From assembly GCA_030737835.1 (NCBI GenBank), contig JAUJYN010000013.1, positions 1,955,293 to 2,019,292 of the forward strand: a stretch of 64,000 nucleotides of DNA, read 5' to 3'. The notes beneath the pieces were generated by a model. It made no database searches. It had not been told where the DNA came from and worked only from the letters and a program-made list of their open reading frames with translations. Below are positions 35,101-45,880 of the stretch, in pieces. This DNA comes from Acorus gramineus (Eukaryota > Streptophyta > Magnoliopsida > Acorales > Acoraceae). Position numbers and translations under genes: made by a program. The first letter of the stretch is position 1; each line of letters opens with the position of its first letter.

Positions 35101-35466
35101 TCTAGGGGGCTTGAACGGAAGAAAAACGGAGGAGGGGAGAGAGAAATCTCGACGGGAGAGACAATGAATAGTGACGAGGTGATTTTTGATTTCTTTTAAG
35201 TAGAGCGCGACTTAAAAACCCGGATACGCCCCGGAACTGGGAAATTTTTGCAAACGATGCCGGAATTCAATGAAATTTTCGTGGGAGGTCAGAAATGGCA
35301 CCAGGACACCAAATATGCAGTCAGATTTTCAATCGGAGTCCTCTAGCTCAGACGATAGCTAACAGTCTGAAAATACGCGGTTCCGATCGAAAAACCGGTA
35401 AAAACCGAAAACTGCCAGAATGCTCTAACGGTTATCAACAGGTTAAAAAGTGACACATATCTAACA
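32145..35466 (-). repeat. 5' LTR of inner Gypsy element
   Basis: Matches 25999-29324 almost base for base, including the duplicated 140-bp block (33188-33305 and 33370-33490) and the GC-rich core (33920-34830). Small differences are visible, for example CACGTCCC against CACGCCCC at the end and short changes in the first 170 bases. Confidence 0.93.
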
Positions 35467-38385
35467 TCAATGGGTGACCTAGGCTATTGGGACTGATAAT
35501 CACCCATAGACAAAATCCAGCGGGTCGCTCAACGCCAACCCACTACACCCTCACCCTCACCCTCACCCTACCACGGGTGACATAGGATTTTGGGACTGAC
35601 TAGGCTGGTGGTCACCCTTGGTCCACCGATAGTCTCTCCTCCACTCCGTAGCCGCTGGGCTATCACCCCCACAACTTCAGCACAGTCCATCACAAATATC
35701 GGGAGGCGCCTACTGATGGGAACCCTTGGAAGGGACGACCTTTCTAACGCTGGGGCAGTCTATACCGGATCCAACGAAGGGGACAGAACAGCCTATCCAT
35801 ACGCATATGATCCACTCGGATCCGCCGACAACACATCTCTACAACTCAAATGTCATGAACTCTTTAGAGTTCCTCCAGGGCGCATAACCAATATGCGGGG
35901 AACATACACAATAATTAGCAAGGGTGGAATATCATTGGGGGAAAGAAACTCGGGAGGGCGGCGTGAGTTCCCGATATAGGATACCCCGACAACCAAACAA
36001 GGAACACGGAGTACCCTAGCCCGGGTCTCACCGCTGTCCTCGCAAGGCCCCTCCCCTATAATATTCACTAAATATGCTAATAATCATAACAGTTATGTAA
36101 CATTACTTGTAATATTAATGGGACTAGAAACCTTGGGAGGGCAGCATGAGGTCCCGATACAGGACATCCCGACAACCAAACAAGGAACACGGAGTACCCT
36201 AACACGGGTCTCAATGTTGACCTCGCAAGGCTCCTCCCTATAATATTATCTAAGGCATGCGTTTAACATACACTAGCATTTAATTTAATCAATAAATTAG
36301 TAGGACGCATGCATAGGCCGAGGTTTCCTAGCATGAAAACAGGGGGCATGGTGCATGGCTCTTACACCTATCCTATGGGTGCAAGTCCCTAACATACAAA
36401 GACTAGGGTAGCATGCATTCTACATTTAAATCATGCAAACATGGATTACATATTACTGCTGGTTAAATATACATCCATGGTGCCCCAGGAGAGGTCGGTA
36501 TACGCACAAATGCGTATAACGCCTCTCTACTGGGTTGGATTGTCCCACTCACCGAAGTTCTGGTCGTCGCGCGACCGCCCGTCAGGATCTGCAAGACAGA
36601 CATTTATATGGTGAGTTAAAGTCCACAACTACTACCAAAGACATCAAAATTCACAAAACCCACAAACAAACAACCAACACTCGGGCAAACGTGCATACGA
36701 CCCGCACGCACGCTAGCCCGAGCACCCCAGCAACCACCCGCACGGCCACCCGACCGCCCGGGTGCACCGCCGTGCCTCAGCCAACGCACCCCGCGTACCG
36801 CCGGGCCCCCCGCCCGCCGCCTGGACGAGCCGCCGAACCTCCCGGGTGCACCGCGCGCCCCCTGTGCCCCAGCGCAGCCGCCCGCGCACACCCCGCACGC
36901 CTCGCGCTGGCCCGCGCGCAGCGCCTCGCCCCGCGCGCACCCCGCGCGCACCTACCAGCCTCTACCCGCGCGCACCTCCAGCCCCTATCCGCACGCACTC
37001 CGCGCGCACCTACCAGCCTCTACCCGCGCGCACCACCCGCTCGCACCCACTGCACCGCGCGCACGCCTGCGCCTCAGCCCAGCGCCCGGTATCCGCGGCC
37101 CAGCACCCGACGCTCAGCGCCCAGCACCCGGGACCCTCACCCAGCGCCCACGCGCACGCCCGCGCAGCACGCACCCAGCGCGCCTGCCAGCCTGCGCGCG
37201 CTGCTGCCCGCGTTGTCTGCCTGCGCGCGTCACCGAGTGGCCCGAGCACCGCTCGCCCTGCACGCCCAGCCACTGCCCGCCTGATGCCCGAGCACCACCT
37301 ACCAGCCGCCCGAGCATGGCCTGCCCAGCCGGCCTGCCCTGCTCGCACAGCCCGCAGCCAACCTACCCGCATGCCTCCCCCTGCACCCCCGAGCGCACGC
37401 CCGCGCGCACGCGCTTGCGCGCCCGACAAACTGGTGTGCCTGCTCCCAGCCTACCCGGCTAGCCCCCTCCCAGCGCGCCTAGCACGCCTGCGCACAACAC
37501 GCCCAGCATGCCTGCAGCACCACCTGATCGCACGCCGCGCGCACTCCTGTGCGCCCGGCACCTGGTGCCCCAACCTGCTGCGCCTGCTGCCTACTCTCCC
37601 GGAACAGCCTCCCAGCCTACCCGGACAGCCCAGCACCCCTACCCGAGCACCCAACCTCCTACCACCGGCCACCCCAAGGCCTCCGACCACCACCACTGCC
37701 CTCCGACGGCCACCCACCGCCGCCGACCGCCTCCCAACCTCAAATCCGACCTCCTAACAAGCACCTATGCAAGAAAAGAGGGGAAAGAGGGCTTACCGAG
37801 GGGAAGAAGGGAAGTCCGGATGCTCTCCGCGCACCAAAACCTTTCCCCAAGGGCTTCCAACGCCCGGATCTCACTCGGCCTTCGAAACAGCCCAAAACAG
37901 AGGAGAAGAGAGGGGGGACGGAGGGGCTAATCTCGCCGGAATCGGGATTTGAAAGCACCGGGGTGTAGATCGGGACCCGATCTACACTTCCTATGCTTTA
38001 GGTTTTTAGGTTTGAGGGGTCTAAGGGGCTCAAAAGTGAGAAAAGGAGAGAGGGGAGAGAGAGAAATCACTTGATAGGGATGATGAATAGTGGTCAACCA
38101 ATTTTAGCTCACCTCTTATATAGTAAGCGACTTAAAATACCCGGATACCCCCTGAAACTGTGAAATTTTGGAAACGTTACCGGAATTCGATGAAATTTTC
38201 GTGAGAGGTTTAAAATGGCACCAGGACACCAAATATGCAGTTAGATTTCCAATCGGAGTCCTCTAACTCAGGACGATAGCTAACAGTCCAAAAATTAGCG
38301 GTTCCGATCGAAAACCGAAAAAAATGAAAAATCGCCAGAATGCTCCAACGGTTACCAGAAGGTTAAAAGTGACACAAATATAACA

Positions 38386-40485
38386 TCATCAACGCACCAA
38401 GTTGACCGCTCGGTCAGTCAAGTGTGTATTCTTGGGGATTAGTTTCGAACAAAAGGGATATCGCTGCTACGATCCTGTTAGAGATCGTTTTTGGCTCGCT
38501 CGCCATATGTCATTTGTCGAGAATGTTTCCTATTTTTCTTCTGCACCCACTGCCACCTCTCCTCCTATGCCTTCTCCTGTTCATGCCTCTCCTATTGAGT
38601 CTCTACCTCTTCTCAGGCCATCTGTTGTGCTTGAGCCCTCTCCTAGCTCTACTCTTCCTGAGTCTCCTCTTAACACTCCTGCATCTAACTCCCATGGTCC
38701 TCCTTGTTCTTCTCCTATTGTGCCTCCTCTTGCTCCTCCCGCAGATGACTCCACTCTCCACTAGTACTCCGTCTTCCACGGCTGACGCACCTCTCTCTGA
38801 TGTGGATCCTCATCCCTCGACTCGCTACCCTCAGCGTGAGCATCATCCACCTGCCCGCTTTAGCTTTGACTCTGGACCACCTGACCGATTTGACTTTGCA
38901 TCCGTGAGTACCTATTATCCAGAGTTCCAGGCCTATCTCACTGCTAAACATGCCCATCGTGAGCCCCGATCTTATCGAGAGGCAGTCGAGTACCCTGAGT
39001 AGCAGCAAGCCATGACAGAGGAGTTTCAGGCGTTTGAGTAGACACAGATTTGGGATGTTGTTCCCCTTCCGAATGGTGTTACTCCTATCAGCTGTAAATG
39101 GATTTTTCAAGATCAAGCATCGCCCTGATGGTTCCATTGAACGACATAAGGCTCGTTTTGTTGCCAGAGGTTTCACACAGGAGTATGGTATTGGCTATGA
39201 GGAGACTTTTGCTCCCGTTGCTCAGATGACTACTGTTCGCACCCTTCTCGCTGTTGCTGCTGTTCGTCGCTGGCCTCTCTTTCAGATGGACGTGAAGAAT
39301 GCTTTTCTTCACGGTGATTTATCTGAGGTTGTTTATATGCAGCCACCTCTAGGTCTCAGCACTCCTCCTCAACATGTTTGTAGTCTTCGACGGGCTATAT
39401 ATGGTCTCAAACAGGCACCTCGTGCCTGGTTTGAGCATTTTTGTAGAGTTATTATGGCAGTTGGTTTTGTTGAGAGCCTCCAGGACCACTATATGTTTGT
39501 GCGATCCTCATCGCAGGGCCGGGTTATCCTTCTTCTATATATTGATGACATGATTATCACTGACGATGACTCCGCAGGTATTGCTCTGGTGAAGAATCAC
39601 CTCAGTCAATAATTTCAGATGAAAGATCTCGATACTCTTCGCTACTTCCTTGGTCTCGAGATTGCACATAGTGATCGTGGGATTCTGCTTTCTCAATAGA
39701 AGTATACGGCTGACATTCTCGAGCGCGCTGCCCTCTCAGATACTCGCAGTGTAGATACCTCACTTGAGCTTCATGTGAAGCTTCATCCTTTAGATGGTGA
39801 GCTTCTCCCATACCCAACTCAATAAAGACAAATCGTTGATCAGCTTGTGTATCTCTGCATCACCAGACTTGACATTGCTCATGCTGTCAGTATTGTTAGT
39901 CAATTTATCTCGGCTCATCGATCAGTGTATTATGGTACTCTTATGTGTATTCTCAGATATTTACGTGGTATTATCACCAGATCGATCTATCTGTCATCCT
40001 CTTCGACTCTGGTTCTCAGGGCCTACACTGATGCCGATTGGACTGAGGATCCAACCACTAGACGCTCCACCACTGGGTTCTGCATATTTCTTGGAGATTC
40101 CATTATTTCTTGGCGCAGCAAGAAACAGAAGGTTGTCTCACTATTCAGCACTGAGGCTGAGTATCGAGCCATGGCCATCACCATTAAGGAGATTGTTCAT
40201 CTTAGACGTCTCTTGGTGGATCTAGGAGTTACTATGACTGGTTCTACTCCTCTTCATTGTGATAACCGCTCTGCTATTCAGATTGTCAGCAATCCGATTT
40301 TTCACGAGAGGATTAAACACGGTAAGATCGATTGTCACTTCGTTCGTCAGCACTTTTTTGCAGAGACACTATCACTTCCGCATATTTCCTCTGCCGAACA
40401 ACTTGCTAATTTTTTCATGAAGTCACATCCAGTGCCTCGATTTCAGTTTCTCATTCGCAAACTCACTTTGTATGTTCTACCGTGA
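38386..40485 (+). pseudogene. Copia pol, 3' part: integrase tail, reverse transcriptase and RNase H, with stops
   Basis: Resumes the integrase tail (RTKLTARSVKCVFLG), then a Ser/Pro-rich linker, then reverse transcriptase: KARFVARGFTQ, FAPVAQMTTVR, QMDVKNAFLHGDL, LLLYIDDMII (the catalytic DD), and RNase H: AYTDADW, STTGFCIFLGDSIISW, STEAEYRAM, HCDNRSAIQI, ending LYVLP at 40485. In-frame stops are at 39000-39002, 39039-39041, 39610-39612, 39697-39699 and 39833-39835, and the linker changes frame. Several of the stops sit where the family has Gln or Trp, as expected from C-to-T decay of methylated DNA. The 3' LTR begins 14 bases later after a G-rich tract. Confidence 0.88.
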
Positions 40486-40487
40486 GT

Positions 40488-40498
40488 TTGAGGGGGGC
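40488..40498 (+). promoter_or_regulatory. Copia polypurine tract
   Basis: TTGAGGGGGGC directly precedes the 3' LTR, in the expected place for plus-strand priming. Confidence 0.85.
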
Positions 40499-40633
40499 TG
40501 TTAGATTATATGTGTTATGTCATTACATACGTTGTGTATTATATATGTGACTTCTATGTACTTGTATATATAAAGGGTTTAAACCCTAAGAGGAATATAA
40601 GGATTCTCATTCTCTGTCTCTCCTATTGTAACA
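40499..40633 (+). repeat. Copia 3' LTR
   Basis: 135 bp, TGTTAGATTATATGTG…GTAACA; followed by the GTTTG target duplication. Compared with the 5' LTR I count about 11 differences, nine of them transitions. Confidence 0.95.
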
Positions 40634-40772
40634 GTTTGAAAGGTTGACCTATTTGAAAATCTCCAAACTTGTGCTTATTTTCAACTCCTTGAATCATTTC
40701 GTCGCTTACTACGCTTTTCCTCATCTCTGGGTGCCTAAGTATTCACCGTAAGTCTTTCCTCGTTTAAACCTC
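40634..40772 (-). pseudogene. Nuclear plastid DNA (NUPT): 5' end of 23S rRNA gene
   Basis: The minus strand begins TTTAAACGAGGAAAGACTTA near 40772, the start of plastid 23S rRNA, and goes on through TAGGCACCCAGAGATGAGGA, GCGTAGTAAGCGACGAAATG, GAGTTGAAAATAAGCAC and AATAGGTCAACCTTTCAAAC, where the copia entered. Compared with the plastid gene as I know it, most changes are G-to-A or C-to-T. The other half is at 22385-22588. Confidence 0.88.
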
Positions 40773-41679
40773 ACCAAAAAAAATTCTCTTTATTTAAACA
40801 ATAAGATCTATTTTACAATGATGGTGGTATCTTTATTTATGAGTCATAATTGGTTAACAGATCTTCAAATCCTAGAAAAATTCAAAAACATCCTTATAAA
40901 TATTATCCTATCTGAATAACATCCTTATAACTGAATAAAAAATAAATCCTAAAAATTCAAGATTCAACCCTATATGGATAATCCATCATACATCAATTTT
41001 CTTATTGTTTATCCGGATTGGAGTTTTTTCAGCATGTACCCTCTCTGGATTATTATATTGAGGAGAGAAGGATTTATGAATGAAACGAAAGTTTATGTTT
41101 CTGCTATCGAGATGGTGTTACATGATGTAGAATAAGAGGATAAGGAAAATATGCTCAAGTATCACATCTGTGAGTCGGATCTTCCAGGCAGTGAAGTAGC
41201 TGAATATTATCAGTTTACCCAACATATTAGTCAATTTTGATGGTAATGATACATTTGCTTCTTATAATCCTTAACCGCTAAAAAATTTTAATTTCACAGA
41301 TACAGATGTTTTCCAACTCCAATTCTCTGCATTAATTTTAAATAATACAAATGATCTATGGGATCCAAACATGCAAAATTTCTAGATGTACATACATTGT
41401 CTAAAGATGTATATATCTTGTTGGACGGCTATGGAGGTATATACACAGTCCACGTGAACTACGTATAACACAGCTCTTTTTCAAAGGTATAATGCATTAC
41501 TAGAAGGAAATCTCCTGTTGGCTGTACTACTAAACTTCTAACATATTAATCTAAAAAAAGAGCAGCATTCATTGAATTACAATTCTGATAATAATACTGA
41601 TTTTATGATCACCTCCTTGTGAGCTTCTGCATTTATTTCTTCACAGCGAATACTTACCACACATTATTCATGAGCCCAT
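40773..41679. other. AT-rich intergenic DNA and probable 3' flank of the SCPL gene
   Basis: No supportable ORF or repeat. The part next to 41680 would be the 3' UTR of the minus-strand carboxypeptidase gene. Confidence 0.45.
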
Positions 41680-43698
41680 TCAAATATCCTTCCTAAAGTC
41701 CTCAGAACCCAAACCCCACTTCGAATTGTTCCCAAACAATCCATTCCCCAACACCCAATCCTCGATCATTGCCTGCGAATTCACTCCCTGATCCGCCGGA
41801 ACAAGATGCCCCGCCCTCGCAACCACTGCGTGACTCAACGTTCCCCACCTCTGCACGTACCCCGCAAGCGTCCCCTTCACCTCCCACACCTTCCTCTCCG
41901 CCTTCATGAACTCCGCCAACCCCTCCCACACCATCTCCTTCACCCACGCCTCCGTCGAAACCACACCGTCCCGCAAATCGAACCCTCCCTGGTACAGCAA
42001 AACCTTGTCCTTCGTTTCCCTTAACAGCCACTCCACCATGAACTTCGCGCTCTTCATCACGTCGTCGTGCAATGCCTGGCCCACCACGTCGCTGCATTCT
42101 TCGTAGATCGTCTTGTCAGCGACACCCAAAGCCTTCTTTACGTCTCCTCTGTTTAGGAAAACAGAGACCCTCCCTGTCTCGTACGCGCGCGTCCTGCTCA
42201 GATCGTAAAGTGTGGCCAGACCGGTCATGTTGCTTAACGCGCTCAGGACCCGGTTCCGCGCGCGCGTGGCGTCCCCCCATTTCGTTTCCTGGGTCAGCCA
42301 CACCGCCTCGGCTTGCAACGCCTCGAGCTGCTCCGTCTGCCTCTCGTTGATCAGGCCCGAGAAGTAGGCGTTCTTCGCGTGCGTCGCCACCTGAGCGTGG
42401 TTTCAAAGTTTGTGTATCGTAGATATTCAGTGAGAGTTTCTTCGGTATGTTAAAAATGCCAACATAGTTATAGTATTTTCTAAGCCCCTGTTTGGTAGTG
42501 GAATAGACAGATAATGAGGAGGAAATAAGGGTGAACAAGTCTAAAAACATGTGTGTTTGTAAATAATACATGTGTATAAATTGGTATTTGTATTTTAAGT
42601 TTTACTGTTCCATTAGTATAGTGTAGACATACATATTAAATCATTTAATTTGTTATCACCTTTTATAAATCAAGAGTTAAACCATTTTTTTATATTTTAT
42701 AAATCATTATTCACGTCTTATTCATCTTCCTTCTACAACTTATTTACGATCCATCAAATAACAAAGAATAACTAAAAATATAATCAAATAAAAAGATAAT
42801 TTATTCCTTATATATACTATTTCTTATATTTCAATTGTATGATGAGAATTACATGAAAAACCCCTCCACCCCTCCAATGTGTGTGAAGGTGAGACACTAT
42901 TTAAGATTAGCCTTTTAAATTATGAAAAATGTGATAAAGGAACGAAAATGCGCGTTCCAACAAATAAAGAGCGCATTCCTCCAACCTCTTCAAAACATTC
43001 CCAAAAAGTTCAGAGTAATGTATGACTATACGCACCTGAACCACCGGGTGCGTCAACCCATTCCCGATCGCGACGCCCCGTAAGTTTATCCTCCGCGCCT
43101 CCGAGCGGAGCGAGTTCCACCGCGAGAAGTAGTACCCGGCCGCGGGGACGTACTTCCCCGCGTAGCTCTCCCCGGTGATGTACAGCGGTCTCCGCCGAAA
43201 CGTCGGGCGCGAGTCGAGAAAAGCTTGCATTCCGATCCACAGGTGCTCGGCTACCCGCGCCTGGTTCCGCGGGATCTCCGCTGTATCGGAAGCGATGCTG
43301 AAGCCGGCGCCGATGGGGTTGTCGATGAAGAGGAGGCCGAAGAGGCGGTTCCACGAGGCGGGGTTGGGTTGGAGGGATGGGTTGTTGTTGTCGTCGGAGG
43401 TGAGGAGCCATGGACCGAGCTCGAAGAAGTTGCCGAGCATGGAGGAGCATCCGGGGCCGCCCTGGAGCCAGAGGAGGATGGGTGTTTGTGGGAGGGCAGA
43501 GAGGGGGTGTTGGGCTTCGTAGAAGGTGAAGAAGAGGGCGGAGGAGGAGGAGGTGTTGATGGGGAGATAGCCGGATGAGGTGGGGAGTGAGCCTTTTGGG
43601 AAGGGAGGAGGAGAAGGTGGTGGTGGTGAAGCAGTGGCTATGAATTGGTGGAGGAGGAGGAGGAGGAAGAAGACTGTGGTGGTGGTGGGTGGATTCAT
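41680..43698 (-). CDS. Serine carboxypeptidase-like protein, SCPL50/51 type (two exons)
   Basis: Exon 1 is 43698-43036 (221 codons) and exon 2 is 42390-41680 (236 codons plus stop); the 645-bp intron has a GT donor at 43035-43034 and AG acceptor at 42392-42391, phase 0. The 457-residue product has a signal peptide (hydrophobic FFLLLLLHQFIATAS) and the S10 peptidase landmarks: LWLQGGPGCSSMLGNFFELGP for substrate binding and the oxyanion hole, GESYAGKYVP with Ser178, QGGFDLRDG with Asp359, and RAGHLVPADQ with His416. All three catalytic residues are present and no stop intervenes. Length and the exon split fit plant SCPL50/51 proteins, which are secreted or vacuolar. Members of S10 remove C-terminal residues from peptides or have become acyltransferases; the substrate here is not known. 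The start is the first Met before the signal peptide. Confidence 0.93.
42391..43035 (-). other. Intron of the SCPL gene
   Basis: AT-rich, with CAG/GTGCG donor and CTCAG/GTGGC acceptor contexts. It contains CCCCTGTTTGGTAGTGGAAT at about 42484-42503, which resembles a Tourist-like MITE end, but I could not find a matching right end. Confidence 0.8.
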
Positions 43699-43748
43699 TG
43701 TGGGTTTGTGATGGTTGATGATTGGATGAATTGGGGGTTGGGGAGTTC

Positions 43749-43757
43749 TTTTTATGA
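43749..43757 (-). promoter_or_regulatory. Possible TATA box of the SCPL gene
   Basis: The minus strand reads CATAAAAAG about 52 bases upstream of the start codon. Position and sequence are acceptable for a plant TATA element with a short leader, but it rests on this alone. Confidence 0.35.
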
Positions 43758-44603
43758 CATTTGGTCACTGTTGGGGGCAAAGGTCAATGATAGGGGTGTG
43801 TATGGATGTTTTCTTGGAAACTCCTATCACTTGTTTAGTTAAAAGAGTGGGGTCTACCATGGTTGTCTTCAGGGGTGAAACAAAGAGGGTCTCAGGGTCA
43901 AATTAAAGCCTCAGGCGAGCAATTACAGTCAGGTGTGTGCTTCACTCCACCTCCCAAAAGTTCTGATGGCAAGCATGTGTGGGTGCTGAATACCAAAAAA
44001 AAAAAAAAAAAAAAGCATGCGTGGGTGCTGCTAGGAGGAGAGCAACAAACAGATCTTACAATAAGCCAACCAAGGGTGCAATTTGGGTGATTAAACATAA
44101 CTCAATCCTAGTTTTAGGCTGACTTGGATGTTAATATTCAAGTTTAATCCAAACTTAAGTCTATGTAACTCGAATCTAATTTTAGGTGGTGTTTGAGTTG
44201 AGGGTTTAGATAATCATTAATAGTAAGTGATAAAGTTAAATATGTTAATATAGTTTGAATCATTCAATGAAGCATTTCTACAAATATGTTATTCTTTAAA
44301 ACTAATTCTCTGAATAAAAAGGTGGTTGTTAACGACAACACTTCCCGCCGATGATACATTCCGTCATCCTTTCTACCATTTTTTTCTGGGAGCTGGTTCT
44401 CTCTCCCTCTCCTTTCAAGAGAAAAAAAAAAAAGTCCACATTCTTTATTTCTAGGTGGTCCTCCATCACAAAAATTGGGGGGCCCACCACCTTTTTTTTT
44501 ATCTTTAACCTCAGTCCACCATTTTTTAATTCAAGATGGTCCATCAGATTTTCCATAAAAAAAACACGAGGGACCCACTTCCCCCCCCCCCCTTCTTTTT
44601 TTT

Positions 44604-44650
<47 letters not shown>
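43758..44650. other. Intergenic DNA with low-complexity tracts
   Basis: Contains an A tract (43997-44015), a C tract (44581-44592) and a T tract of nearly 50 bases (about 44603-44649). 44390-44570 has short phrases of GGTCCTCCAT/GATGGTCCATC type in both orientations. No gene recognised; open frames at 44329-44668 follow the homopolymers. Confidence 0.5.
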
Positions 44651-44653
<3 letters not shown>

Positions 44654-44655
44654 CT

Positions 44656-45880
44656 AAAACAAGGGTGACACCAGCCCCTTCTATACAGAGGAAACTCATA
44701 ACAATAGCGGGTCTAAGCCATATAACTAGCTCTGTCAACGGGTCGGGTCGGGTGGACCTGGACCCGATCCGTGACAGGCCCCACCGGGTCTGGGGAAATG
44801 TGGACCCGGACCGGGACCCGGGTCGGGTCCGGGTCCGACCCGACCCGGATGGTTGGGTAAAAAAAAACAGAGAGAGAGAAGAGCTCATGTATTTGTTTGC
44901 CTTATTATTCTATTTGAAATTTTTTTGTAATAAAACATTATTGTTAATGAGACTATGTTTGAATATAATTTTATACAATTCAAAAGAAGTAAATGAATTA
45001 TTAAACAACATCCAAAACAATAATCACTAACATAAAAAAACATATTAACCTAAATAATAAACATAACTAACCTAAACAACATTCAAAACAATATTAACCT
45101 AAACAACATTCAAAACAATAAACACTAACATATTAACCTAAATAATAAACATAAATCATGCAACAAACTAATTAATCATACAAATTCAAAAGCTAATAAG
45201 TTAATTGTCCAAAGCAAACCGATTTATAGGCTTGTTATGATTATGATTTATGAACTTGTAGATACAAAAATAAGTTAAGTAAGAAATAAAATTATATATC
45301 AACTAATACTAATGGTCTTATAATATATGAGCATATTTTAATAAAACAATCGGGTCTCGGGTCCAACGGGTCGGGGCGGGTGGACCCGGACCCGACCCGT
45401 TTGTTTGTTCGGGTCCGTCGGGTCGGGTCCAACTCGGGTCGGGTCCAAATCAGGTCGGGTATATTACATGTGTAATCGGATCCGGGTCGGGTCAGGTCGG
45501 GTCGGGTCTGGGTCTGGACCAGACCCGTTGACAGGCCTACCTATAACCTAGCTATAACAGGGTTTTATTTTCATTCGGCTCCAACAAGGGTGACACTATT
45601 CCCTTGTATACAGAGAAAACCCAGAACAACAGTAAGCCTAAGCCCTATAACCTAGCTATAACAGGGCTTTATTTTCATTCTGCTCGAACAAGGGTGAAAT
45701 TATCCCCTTGTATACAGAAGAAACCCAGAACGACAGTAAACCTTAGCCATAACAGGGCTTTATTTTCATTCGGCTTGAACAAGGGTGATACTATCCCCTT
45801 ATATACAAAGGATCCCAGAACAACCGCGGGCCTAAGCCCTATAACCTAGCCATATCAGGGCTTCATTTTCATTCTTGCTA
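44656..45880. repeat. Tandem repeat of about 100 bp, split by a hAT MITE
   Basis: Units share ACAAGGGTGACACTATCCCC, TGTATACAGAG, AACCCAGAACAACAG, CCTAAGCCCTATAACCTAGC, ATAACAGGGCTTTATTTTCATTC. One partial unit is at 44656-44726; three more and a fragment run from 45540 to about 45880, with spacings near 103, 91 and 104. The MITE at 44727-45539 lies between the first and second unit, at their CCTATAACC junction. An 81-residue open frame across it (45604-45849) is repetitive and not a gene. Confidence 0.8.
44727..45539. mobile_element. hAT-type MITE of the GGGTCC-rich family, copy 3
   Basis: 813 bp, TAGCTCTGTCAACGGGTCGG at the left and CCCGTTGACAGGCCTA at the right, flanked by CATATAAC (44719-44726) and CCTATAAC (45540-45547), an 8-bp duplication with one mismatch. 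Same arms and AT-rich middle as the copies at 1536 and 3160; close to copy 2 in the middle part. No coding capacity. Confidence 0.88.

Larger units (their letters stand above)
25999..35466 (-). mobile_element. Internally deleted Ty3/Gypsy retrotransposon with two 3.3-kb LTRs
   Basis: Flanked by the exact 5-bp duplication TCAAT (25994-25998 and 35467-35471). LTRs are 25999-29324 (3326 bp) and 32145-35466 (3322 bp) and look nearly identical, so this insertion is much younger than the copia. Minus orientation is fixed by the primer-binding site next to the right LTR, the polypurine tract next to the left LTR, and gag on the minus strand. The internal region is only 2820 bp: gag is nearly whole, protease and most of reverse transcriptase, RNase H and integrase are gone. 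The element therefore depends on proteins from elsewhere. Confidence 0.95.
25422..38385 (-). mobile_element. Solo LTR of the large-LTR Gypsy family (outer copy), itself interrupted
   Basis: Ends TGTCACGCCCC (25422) and …AATATAACA (38385), with exact 5-bp duplication TCATC at 25417-25421 and 38386-38390. It consists of 25422-25998 plus 35467-38385; removing the inner element and its TCAAT duplication leaves about 3.49 kb. There is no internal region of its own, so it is a solo LTR. It has the same two-block duplication (35938-36060 and 36121-36245) as the inner element's LTRs and a GC-rich core at about 36690-37745. It sits in minus orientation within the copia integrase. Confidence 0.92.
22589..40633 (+). 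mobile_element. Ty1/copia retrotransposon, decayed, with nested Gypsy insertions
   Basis: Two 135-bp LTRs (22589-22723, 40499-40633), each TGTTAGATT…GTAACA, flanked by the exact 5-bp duplication GTTTG (22584-22588 and 40634-40638). The tRNA-Met primer-binding site follows the 5' LTR and a polypurine tract precedes the 3' LTR. Gene order protease, integrase, reverse transcriptase, RNase H is copia. By eye the LTRs differ at about 11 of 135 positions, mostly transitions, so the insertion is not recent. A 12.96-kb insert (25422-38385) splits the integrase region; without it the element is about 5.1 kb. Gag is missing and pol carries several stops, so it is non-autonomous. Confidence 0.95.

Noticed and set aside
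40676-40745. Open frame crossing the copia junction that looked like an interrupted exon with a GTAAGT donor
   Set aside because: The sequence is the antisense of the plastid 23S rRNA 5' end, so the frame and splice site are accidental.
42484-42900. Tourist-like MITE in the SCPL intron
   Set aside because: Only a left-end-like phrase (CCTGTTTGGTAGTGG) is visible; no matching right end or TTA/TAA duplication was found.
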